From contig DDER01000010.1 in assembly GCA_002336735.1 (NCBI GenBank), forward strand, positions 6,624 to 15,878: a DNA stretch of 9,255 bases, given 5' to 3'. The notes beneath the pieces are model-generated. The model ran no database searches and was not told where the DNA came from. It worked only from the letters and a program-made list of their open reading frames with translations. Positions 1 through 6,000 of the stretch are shown piece by piece. Made by a program: the position numbers and the translations under genes. Each line of letters starts with the position of its first letter. The stretch's first letter is position 1. Origin of the DNA: Candidatus Saccharibacteria bacterium UBA1949. GTDB lineage: Bacteria > Patescibacteriota > Saccharimonadia > Saccharimonadales > Saccharimonadaceae.

Positions 1-24
1 CTCTAACAACTGAGCTAAACCCGC
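1..24 (-). tRNA. tRNA gene, 5' portion only (cut by window edge)
   Basis: Read on the minus strand, the first 24 nt are an acceptor 5' strand GCGGGTT, the usual TA at tRNA positions 8-9, and a D-arm beginning GCTC with loop AGTTGTTA closing on GAG. This is the canonical start of a bacterial tRNA. The anticodon lies outside the window, so the amino acid cannot be named. A GCGG start would fit tRNA-Gly among others, but this is not enough for a call. Confidence 0.85.
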
Positions 25-62
25 ATGCTATGTTGAAAATGTACTTGATGCCACGTCATCTC

Positions 63-91
63 AGTGTATCGTAGCGTCCTTTGTCTAGCAA
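63..91 (-). promoter_or_regulatory. Candidate sigma70-type promoter for the tRNA
   Basis: On the minus strand TTGCTA (86-91) is followed after exactly 17 nt by TACACT (63-68). The predicted start near 56 leaves a leader of about 30 nt before the tRNA 5' end at 24. Both hexamers deviate from consensus, so this is a plausible but unproven call. Confidence 0.45.
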
Positions 92-126
92 GAACGGTCA
101 CGTGTCGCGACTTCGCAACTTGGTCT

Positions 127-142
127 CGTGAAATAATTCACG
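127..142. repeat. Small hairpin overlapping the stop of the 26-codon ORF
   Basis: CGTGAA (127-132), loop ATAA, TTCACG (137-142) form a perfect 6-bp stem. On the minus strand it overlaps the stop codon of the small ORF at 138-218, and further pairing TCTC/GAGA is possible across a bulge. No U-run follows on either strand, so it is not a standard intrinsic terminator. It could protect the 3' end of the short transcript. Confidence 0.4.
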
Positions 143-218
143 GGCGAGATTGCCTTGCGAACTTCCGCTGGAAGTCCTCAGTCTCACGCTCGAGCCAATC
201 CTGAATAGAGTATTGCAT
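138..218 (-). CDS. Candidate leaderless 26-aa small protein
   Basis: This is an ATG-to-TGA frame of 26 codons on the minus strand, beginning MQYSIQDWLERE and ending FARQSRP. The peptide is charged and probably helical, with a DWLERETEDF stretch, and has no membrane segment or signal peptide. The support is positional. A near-consensus promoter (TTGAGT, 17 nt, TATAAT) ends only 5 nt before the ATG, so transcription should start at or next to the start codon and there is no room for a Shine-Dalgarno. The LDT terminator lies upstream, so the frame has its own transcription unit. I do not recognise the peptide. The alternative is that the promoter drives a non-coding RNA, or reads on into the tRNA, and the frame is chance. 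At 26 codons chance is a real possibility. Confidence 0.45.
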   Translation of the reverse strand: MQYSIQDWLERETEDFQRKFARQSRP

Positions 219-223
219 GAAAA

Positions 224-252
224 ATTATAACTGATAAGCAGGGAAAACTCAA
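224..252 (-). promoter_or_regulatory. Strong sigma70-type promoter for the 26-codon ORF
   Basis: On the minus strand TTGAGT (247-252) is followed after 17 nt by a perfect TATAAT (224-229). It sits between the LDT terminator and the 26-codon ORF, and reads towards the tRNA. Transcription would start at about 217-218, which is the A of the ORF's ATG. Confidence 0.7.
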
Positions 253-266
253 GGTATTTCGACGAC

Positions 267-311
267 AAAAATGTGATCGGCCCGCCGCACGAAGTAGTGT
301 GCGACGGGCCG
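267..311 (-). terminator. Intrinsic terminator of the L,D-transpeptidase gene
   Basis: The stem pairs 278-284 (CGGCCCG) with 305-311 (CGGGCCG) and 286-290 (CGCAC) with 299-303 (GTGCG). One C/A mismatch interrupts it, and the loop is 8 nt. In the minus-strand transcript a run of five U (267-271) follows after six nt. The stem starts 5 nt after the stop codon of the transpeptidase gene. Confidence 0.85.
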
Positions 312-316
312 AAGCG

Positions 317-994
317 TCAGGGCAGAACCACAACCTTGTCTCCGACTCGGAGGAAATCGTAAACAGTGTTGGCATCGTCCCAGCTGCGTAGATTGACGCA
401 CCCGTGGCTGCCAATTCGGCGGTCGCCCTCTCGAACGTAGTCGTGCGAGTAGTGAAACGCCTTGCCCTGGTGGAAGTAGACGGACCGTGGCATGGGAGCA
501 TCATATTGTTCGCTGTATCCGTTGTATTCTTTTCTGAATACCGGCCATGTACCACTGGGTGTTTCAAATCCTGGCCGGCCTGTCACGCTGCTGATGCGAC
601 GGTAGTACGGCTTGCCATCGAGAAACAGTTGTGTCCAGCGGCCCGAACGCGACACGCACGCTACTCGACCGGCCATAAGACAGCGCTTGTCGTACTTAGT
701 CGCGGTCTTAGGCTTGGCAAAAATTGATAGCCACTCCCGTGAGCCGACCACTACGCGGCCATCTTGTGGGTAGCCGTATTTCCCCTCCCAAATGTTTAGC
801 GTGCGCTTGGTAGCTGGACCAAACTTACCATCTGCGGTCGTACCGAGAGCCAACTGGAGCTGACCGACCAGGCGGCCGGACGAACCTTGTTGGAGTACTG
901 CCGGAGTCGCCGCAGTTGATACGGCCGGCGTGACCGGCACGAAACAGAGTGCCAGGGCGGCAGAGACTGCCATCTGACGCGAAAAGAGCTTCAT
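317..994 (-). CDS. Exported L,D-transpeptidase (YkuD family) with peptidoglycan-binding segment
   Basis: The 225-aa protein is predicted to form 3-3 (or lipoprotein-type) cross-links in peptidoglycan outside the membrane. Residues 1-30 form a Sec signal peptide: a basic start, a hydrophobic core, then Ala-rich AVSTAATPA with likely cleavage near 28-32. Residues about 38-90 resemble a PG_binding_1 repeat (LQLALG, DGKFGPATKRTL, W). The YkuD catalytic domain spans about 115-225. It shows TPSGTWPVF (145-153), His181/His184 upstream, and the signature SHGCVN at 196-201 with nucleophile Cys199. The gene ends in VGDKVVVLP, as usual for the family. It is monocistronic, with its own promoter at 1037-1065 and its own terminator. 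Upstream of ATG only a weak GAAAGACGG-type Shine-Dalgarno is visible. The divergent neighbour is a Mur ligase, so the locus is wall-related. The family call is secure; the exact cross-linking substrate is not visible. Confidence 0.93.
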   Translation of the reverse strand: MKLFSRQMAVSAALALCFVPVTPAVSTAATPAVLQQGSSGRLVGQLQLALGTTADGKFGPATKRTLNIWEGKYGYPQDGRVVVGSREWLSIFAKPKTATKYDKRCLMAGRVACVSRSGRWTQLFLDGKPYYRRISSVTGRPGFETPSGTWPVFRKEYNGYSEQYDAPMPRSVYFHQGKAFHYSHDYVREGDRRIGSHGCVNLRSWDDANTVYDFLRVGDKVVVLP

Positions 995-1036
995 GTGACC
1001 GTCTTTCTGTGACGATAGGTGGTCGTTGACGGATAA

Positions 1037-1065
1037 ATTATATCATGAGATGCATAAATATGCAA
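1037..1065 (-). promoter_or_regulatory. Promoter of the L,D-transpeptidase gene
   Basis: On the minus strand TTGCAT (1060-1065), 17 nt, TATAAT (1037-1042). The predicted start near 1030 gives a leader of about 35 nt. A 5-bp inverted repeat TGCAT-N4-ATGCA (1051-1064) overlaps the -35 box and could be an operator, though arms this short can arise by chance. Confidence 0.75.
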
Positions 1066-1084
1066 CAAAATGAGCAAAAATGAT

Positions 1085-1095
1085 TATGCTATAAT
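1085..1095 (+). promoter_or_regulatory. Extended -10 promoter for the 31-aa ORF
   Basis: TATGCTATAAT matches an extended -10 element (TRTGn plus a perfect TATAAT at 1090-1095). No good -35 lies at 16-18 nt upstream, which is tolerated with an extended -10. The predicted start is about 1102, two nt before the ATG at 1104. It is divergent from the transpeptidase promoter. Confidence 0.65.
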
Positions 1096-1103
1096 GACGA
1101 TAC

Positions 1104-1199
1104 ATGATAACTAAATTCCTCCTCGCACTGCTCGCCGGTGGCTGGCTGGTCGCCACCATCGGCGCCGTGCTCAAAGTCGGCCAGAAGATGCGCAAATAA
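1104..1199 (+). CDS. Candidate 31-aa single-span membrane micro-protein (leaderless)
   Basis: This is an ATG-to-TAA frame of 31 codons. The product begins MITKFLLALLAGG, continues as a hydrophobic, Gly/Ala-rich helix to about residue 24, and ends in a basic tail (KVGQKMRK). That is a coherent one-helix membrane protein with a positively charged end. The codons are GC-rich (CTC, GCC, GGC, CTG, GTC) like the leuS core and unlike the AT-rich flanks, which argues for real coding. An extended -10 element ends 8 nt before the ATG, so the message would be leaderless; no Shine-Dalgarno is present. It sits 45 nt before the Mur ligase gene and opposite an L,D-transpeptidase gene, so an envelope role is a guess from context. 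The family is not recognised. Confidence 0.6.
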   Translation: MITKFLLALLAGGWLVATIGAVLKVGQKMRK

Positions 1200-1206
1200 G
1201 CTTACG

Positions 1207-1235
1207 TTGTGTTTTGCCGGTATTGTCGATACAAT
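1207..1235 (+). promoter_or_regulatory. Candidate promoter for the Mur ligase gene
   Basis: TTGTGT (1207-1212), 17 nt, TACAAT (1230-1235). The predicted start near 1242 falls 3 nt before the ATG at 1245, so the mRNA would be leaderless. An inverted repeat TATTGT-CGAT-ACAATA (1221-1236) covers the -10 and could bind a regulator or simply be chance. Confidence 0.5.
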
Positions 1236-1244
1236 AAAACAAAT

Positions 1245-2534
1245 ATGCTTAAAGACTATATTCAAAAACGGCTCGAATCATATGTCAGGAAATATTTTGC
1301 GGCCCATCCTGAAATTAAGCTCATCGTTGTGACGGGTAGCGTTGGCAAAACTAGCACCAAGTATGCTATCGGCACCATCTTGTCTCAACGGTATCGTGTC
1401 CGTATGCATAGCGGCAACCACAATACATTGCTGTCGGCGCCACTTGCGATTTTGGGTATCAATTACCCCAGAAGACTCAAAAGTATTATTGCATGGTTAC
1501 AAATATTTCGAGCCGCCAAGCGGCGCATCAAGCAGCCGGCTGACGTCGATGTGATTGTCCAGGAGCTTGGCACTGATCATCCGGGTGAAATTGCTCAATT
1601 TGCCCGTTTTTTAGCGCCGGATATCGCACTGATTACAGCGGTAACACCTGAGCATATGGAGTTTTTTGGCACCATCGATGCCGTAGCGCAGGAAGAGTTG
1701 TCGGCAGGTAGTTTTGCTAAACACGTACTGATCAATCGTGATGATATAGATGACCAATATGCCAAGTATCTGACGAATAGCAATCTCAACACGTATGGCT
1801 CGACGGGTTTGGCAGAATATCGTTTTGAGATACGGGATTTTACGCCGACCGAAGGCTATGATGGTGCGATCATAGCTCCAGAATTAATTGAACAAAAATT
1901 GCCTGCAAAGATTCGAGTATTTGGCGAACATAGTCTCCGTCCTGTTATGGGCGGTGTCGCTGTGGCGTTTAAAATGGGGCTGATTGGACCCGAAATTAGC
2001 GCAGGTCTTGCTGAGATTCGACCAGTGCCAGGTCGTATGAATGTTCTGCGCGGCATCGACAACACTACTATTATCGACGATACTTATAACTCTAGCCCGG
2101 CTGCAGCTGAAGCAGCAGTACAGGTGCTTTATACGTTAGTGCCAGACGCGCCGCAGCGGATTGCTATACTGGGGAGTATGAATGAGCTTGGTGCCGTGTC
2201 GCAGATCGAGCATGAAAGGCTTGGCGCTATGTGTGATCCAGGACTGCTCGCATGGGTGATAACGATTGGCGAAGATGCCGAGAAATATCTCGCACCAGCT
2301 GCCCGTGCGCGCGGCTGCCAAGTGAAATCATTTGGCAACGCGATCGAAGCCGGGCAGTTTGCTCGATCAGTCACCGAGGAGGGTGCCGTCATATTAGTCA
2401 AAGGATCCCAGGGAGCGGTCTATGCCGAAGAAGCAACCAAAATATTGTGCAATATGACCGAAGACATCAAGCTCGTGCGTCAAAGTGAGCGATGGATGAA
2501 TATTAAAAATGATTTTTTCTCAAAATTTAAATAG
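1245..2534 (+). CDS. murF: MurF-type Mur ligase lacking the N-terminal domain
   Basis: MurF uses ATP to join D-Ala-D-Ala to the UDP-MurNAc tripeptide in the cytoplasm. The 429-aa product shows the Mur ligase ATP site VTGSVGKTSTK (29-39), a GNHNT segment (58-62) where MurF usually has GN.NN, and the central motif VQELGTDHPGEI (105-116). VTPEHMEFFG (133-142) follows, then the C-terminal-domain hallmark PGRMNVLRG plus IDDTYNSSP (277-285), and VKGSQGAVYAEE (385-396). The P-loop comes only about 30 residues from the start. Canonical MurF (about 450 aa) has a substrate-binding domain of some 80-100 residues before it, so domain 1 is absent. I chose ATG 1245 because an in-frame GTG at 1209 lies inside the likely -35 region and adds an implausible MFCRYCRYNKTN. 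No Shine-Dalgarno is seen. The stop codon overlaps the next gene's Shine-Dalgarno, so the two are co-transcribed. Whether it is the cell's only MurF or a paralogue cannot be seen here. Confidence 0.85.
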   Translation: MLKDYIQKRLESYVRKYFAAHPEIKLIVVTGSVGKTSTKYAIGTILSQRYRVRMHSGNHNTLLSAPLAILGINYPRRLKSIIAWLQIFRAAKRRIKQPADVDVIVQELGTDHPGEIAQFARFLAPDIALITAVTPEHMEFFGTIDAVAQEELSAGSFAKHVLINRDDIDDQYAKYLTNSNLNTYGSTGLAEYRFEIRDFTPTEGYDGAIIAPELIEQKLPAKIRVFGEHSLRPVMGGVAVAFKMGLIGPEISAGLAEIRPVPGRMNVLRGIDNTTIIDDTYNSSPAAAEAAVQVLYTLVPDAPQRIAILGSMNELGAVSQIEHERLGAMCDPGLLAWVITIGEDAEKYLAPAARARGCQVKSFGNAIEAGQFARSVTEEGAVILVKGSQGAVYAEEATKILCNMTEDIKLVRQSERWMNIKNDFFSKFK

Positions 2535-2546
2535 GAGTATGATGAT

Positions 2547-2996
2547 ATGAATGCAGCAGCTGACACCAACGATACCATGCAGAGTACCGATGCCTTGCTA
2601 GGTGAGCCGGCAACCCTGGCGTCTAAGCAGGATGAAAAAGTATCGCTCGTCACTCGCGGCAAGACACTGACGCCACTGAGTGAGCAGGGGGTGCCGACTG
2701 AAGAGTCGTCTCGTAATGCATCTGTGGCCGACCCCACCTCTACAGCGGTCGAAATATCAGAGGAGGCTGAAGTGAACTCTGTTGATGATGAAAAAGCACG
2801 TCTCTATGAGATCGAAAAAGAACCTGTTTCGCGACCCGGCAAAGCTATTGCGACCGACGCAACAGCCCCAAGCGTGGGTTTACATGCTCCACCTCGTCGG
2901 CACACTGCTGCGATCGTAGCAACTATATTTATTGTTTTGGCTATAGGCATAGGGATTGGTCTAGTTGTGTGGTCTAGCGCCGTAGTGGGTGTATAG
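2547..2996 (+). CDS. Tail-anchored acidic protein of unknown function
   Basis: This is a 149-aa protein of unrecognised family. Residues 1-118 are polar, rich in Ser, Thr, Glu, Asp and Ala, and look disordered. Residues about 120-142 are a single strongly hydrophobic segment (AAIVATIFIVLAIGIGIGLV) followed by a seven-residue tail. There is no N-terminal signal peptide. A PPRRH stretch just before the helix supports the long N-terminal part staying in the cytoplasm with the C-terminus inserted. The start is set by AGGAG at 2533-2537, 9 nt before ATG. That Shine-Dalgarno overlaps the Mur ligase stop codon, so the gene is translationally and transcriptionally tied to the ligase. A scaffold or regulator of wall synthesis is conceivable from context only. 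Confidence 0.8.
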   Translation: MNAAADTNDTMQSTDALLGEPATLASKQDEKVSLVTRGKTLTPLSEQGVPTEESSRNASVADPTSTAVEISEEAEVNSVDDEKARLYEIEKEPVSRPGKAIATDATAPSVGLHAPPRRHTAAIVATIFIVLAIGIGIGLVVWSSAVVGV

Positions 2997-2999
2997 GCC

Positions 3000-3028
3000 T
3001 TATCGACAGGGGTGGTTTGTGATATACT
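3000..3028 (+). promoter_or_regulatory. Candidate promoter for leuS
   Basis: An extended -10 TGATATACT (3020-3028) has a weak -35 TTATCG (3000-3005) 17 nt before TATACT. The predicted start is about 3035, directly in front of the ATG at 3036, predicting a leaderless leuS mRNA. It overlaps the in-frame GTG at 3012, another reason to reject that start. Confidence 0.55.
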
Positions 3029-3035
3029 GAGAGCG

Positions 3036-6000
3036 ATGAAGCCCTACAGACCGACTGACATTGAGCCGAAATGGCAACAGCTTTGGGATGAGCAACGTAT
3101 CTACGAGGCTGATCTTGATTCTGATAAGCAAAAATACATTGCGATGAGCATGTTTAACTACCCGAGCGGCGCGGGGATCCACATTGGCCACGCCATGAAC
3201 TATACGATCAGCGATGTCATGGCCCGCTACAAGCGCCAACAGGGCTACGAGAGTTATCACCCGGTAGGTTGGGACGCGTTCGGGCTGCCGGCCGAAAACT
3301 ACGCGATCAAAGCAGGAGTTTCACCGCAAGATAGCATGGCAAACATTATCCCCAGCTACCATACGCAGTACAAAGCGATGGGGTGGAGCAATGACTGGTC
3401 CAAAGAAATCAGCACGCACCTCCCCGTATATTACAAATGGACGCAGTGGATATTTGCCGAGATGTTCCGTGCCGGGCTGGTGTACCAAGAACCTCGCATG
3501 CAGTGGTGGTGCACCAAATGCCAGACCGTGCTCGCCAACGAGCAGGTAATCGATGGCAAATGTTGGCGGCATGACGCGGCCGATGACCCCGAGGTCGCCA
3601 AAAAAGAAGTCAAACAGTGGTTCTTTAAGGTCACCGAATACGCCGATGAAATGCTGGAGGCGACGGACGATCTAGACTGGAGCGAGGTGGTTAAGGCGGC
3701 TCAGAAAAACTGGATCGGCAAGAGCATGGGGGCAGAGATTGAGTTTGCGGTGGCAGGCTCGGAGGCAAGAGGCAAGAGGCAAGAGGCAAGTGATTCGCTA
3801 AAATTCACTCCTCAGTTGACAAAGATTATTATAGATGGCAAAAAAACATCAACAATTCGGCTGGAGCCAAAAAACCTTCAAATTGGTGATATTGCTGAGT
3901 TTATGACACGTGATGGTGACAGAGTATCGCCATTCGGATATGCAAAAATTACTAATGTTCGCACGATGAAATTGGCAGATATTCCCACTAACCTCGAAGG
4001 GCATGAGCAATACGCCTCGCACGATGAGAAACTTCGAGATTACCAGAAATATTATGGCGAATCAGTTCATAGCGACACTCATTTTACGATTTATGATTTT
4101 GAATTTGATCTTGCCTCCTGCCTCATACCTCCTGCCTCTGGTAGCACGATCTCTGTCTTTACGACTCGGCCTGATACGATCTTTGGCGCGACATTCCTCG
4201 TACTCGCGCCTGAGCATGAGTTAGTCGAGCAACTTGTAAATGATGACACACGCGGGGCGGTCGAGGCATACGTGGAGGCCTCGCTCAAAAAATCCGAACT
4301 CGAACGCCAAGAAACGAAGGAGAAAACCGGCGTATTCACTGGTAGTTACGCCACCAACCCTGCCACAGGCGAACGCATCCCCATCTGGGTGGCTGACTAC
4401 GTGCTGGGCGGTTATGGCACTGGTGCAATCATGGCCGTGCCGGCGCATGATGAGCGGGACTATGAGTTTGCTGAGAAGTATAACTTGCCAATTGTTCAAG
4501 TAGTGGCTGAGACGCTGCTTGATCAAGACAATCCTCCCAAAAAAGACAAGCAAGATACCGAGCGCAACGTAGCGATGTGCGTCATCGAGCATCCAGCTGA
4601 CGGTACATTTCTCACATTGAAGTGGCATAGGCATGACTGGCATAATTTTGTGATGGGAGGGATTGAAACGGGCGAAACTGTTGAGCAGGCTGCTCGTCGC
4701 GAGGTGACTGAAGAAACTGGTTTTGTGAATATGACTGTCCGCGATGTAATGCCTGCCAAGCTTCATAGCAAGTTCTACGCAGCTCACAAAGACGTCAATC
4801 GAAGTATTATCACAAATGTTGTTTATATCAAACTACATAACCTCGAGACTGCCGATCTCCAGCGGGAGGCGCACGAAGATTTTGATATTCACTGGGTGAA
4901 AAAAGCAGAGCTTGTAAACTTGAGGCCGATATCAGAGCTCTCGCACATTATACGCTGGCTGGACGGAGAAAAGAACTTGTTTTGTAGCGAAGGCATTTTG
5001 GTTAATTCTGGTGCTTTCGACGGGATGTCCAGTAGTGAGGCTCGCGAGCAAATAGTAGCATGGCTCGAACAGCAAGGTGTTGGCCGCAGCAAAGTCCAGT
5101 ACAAAATTCGCGACTGGAGTGTGAGCCGCCAGCGCTACTGGGGCGCGCCGATCCCTGTCGTTCATTGCGAAAAAGATGGTATCGTATTGGTGCCAGATGA
5201 TCAATTGCCGGTTGAACTACCAGAGCTCGAAGATTTCGCGCCGAGTGGTGATGGCCGCAGCGCTCTGGCCCGCGCAACTGACTGGATGAATACGACGTGC
5301 CCGACCTGTGGCGGCCCAGCGACGCGCGAGACCGACACACTCGATACGTACATTTGTAGCAGTTGGTATTTTCTGCGCTACTTTGACGGCGCAAACGAGC
5401 ACGAGATTTTTGACCGCGACGTGGCCAACAAATGGATGCCGATTGATTTTTATAACGGCGGCGACCACGCGACGGCACATATGATCTACGCTCGGTTCAT
5501 GACACGGTTTTTTTGGCACCGAGGCTTGCTCGACGACCCCGAACCGTTCAAAAAGTTCTTGTTCAACGGCAAAGTCACGGCCAGCGACGGCACAATGTTC
5601 TCCAAGAGCAAAGGTAACGGTGTCGATCCTCTCGAAATCATCGGGCAGGGCTATGGTGCCGATGCACTGCGCACCTACCTCATGTTCGCCGCGCCGCTCG
5701 ACCTATGGATGCGCTGGGACCCACAGGGTGTGCCGGGCACGTATCGGTTCCTCAACCGCATCTGGAACTTGGTACAGGAATTTGTAGACTGCTCTGTGAC
5801 AGAAGATTCTTTGGCTACCGATGGATTTGGCCTACTGCGGGTGATCCATCCTACTATTTTCAAGGTCACCCGAGATCTCCAAGACCAAAAATACAATACG
5901 GCTATCGCTGCCATGATGGAGGCCACCAATGCACTCTACGGCCTCAAAAAAGACGGATTTGCGGATAGAAGCGCCTGGCAATTTGCCCTCGACAGCCTCG

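Larger units (their letters stand above)
3762..4138 (+). mobile_element. In-frame ASCH-domain insertion in leuS with inverted-repeat ends
   Basis: The insertion covers LeuRS residues about 243-368. It falls between GAEIEFAVAGS and ISVFTTRPDT, which are nearly adjacent in ordinary LeuRS. The inserted protein (about 255-357) reads as an ASCH domain. It has LKFTPQLTKIIIDGKKTSTIRL (a substrate/nucleotide-binding GxKTxT-I-R motif, here G268, K270, T273), a VGD-like QIGD turn (282-285), AKITNVRTM, NLEGHEQ (E321/E324) and a closing beta strand THFTIYDFEF. The DNA ends are 29-bp imperfect inverted repeats. Hand counts of four sampled rows give about 42% GC, against about 61% in sampled core rows. There is no transposase and no intein splicing residues (no Cys/Ser start, no His-Asn end). 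Mobile-cassette origin is inference. The exact boundaries and target duplication cannot be set without an uninserted relative. Confidence 0.6.

Noticed and set aside
184..567. 127-codon minus-strand frame partly inside the transpeptidase gene
   Set aside because: It is an out-of-frame shadow of the transpeptidase that runs through the terminator hairpin. The composition is not protein-like.
404..727. Open frame of 107 codons on the plus strand
   Set aside because: It is antisense to the transpeptidase gene, whose catalytic motif, signal peptide, promoter and terminator are all clear. The frame has no recognisable motif.
3012..3035. GTG start for leuS giving eight extra residues
   Set aside because: The extra codons overlap the -10 element, and MKPYRPTDIEPKWQ from ATG 3036 is the normal LeuRS beginning.
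3762..4138. Intein interpretation of the LeuRS insertion
   Set aside because: There is no Cys or Ser at the expected first residue with a splicing block, no terminal His-Asn, and no homing endonuclease motif.
4518..4527. Palindrome CTTGATCAAG at the start of the Nudix block
   Set aside because: It is a 10-bp palindrome with no partner at the other end of the block, so it is not evidence for a mobile boundary.
4221..4787. 188-codon minus-strand frame within leuS
   Set aside because: It is antisense to the conserved CP1 and Nudix coding sequence, with no promoter or Shine-Dalgarno.
5002..5478. 158-codon minus-strand frame within leuS
   Set aside because: It is antisense to strongly conserved LeuRS segments. 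Its Arg/Ser-rich composition is typical of shadow frames in GC-rich genes.
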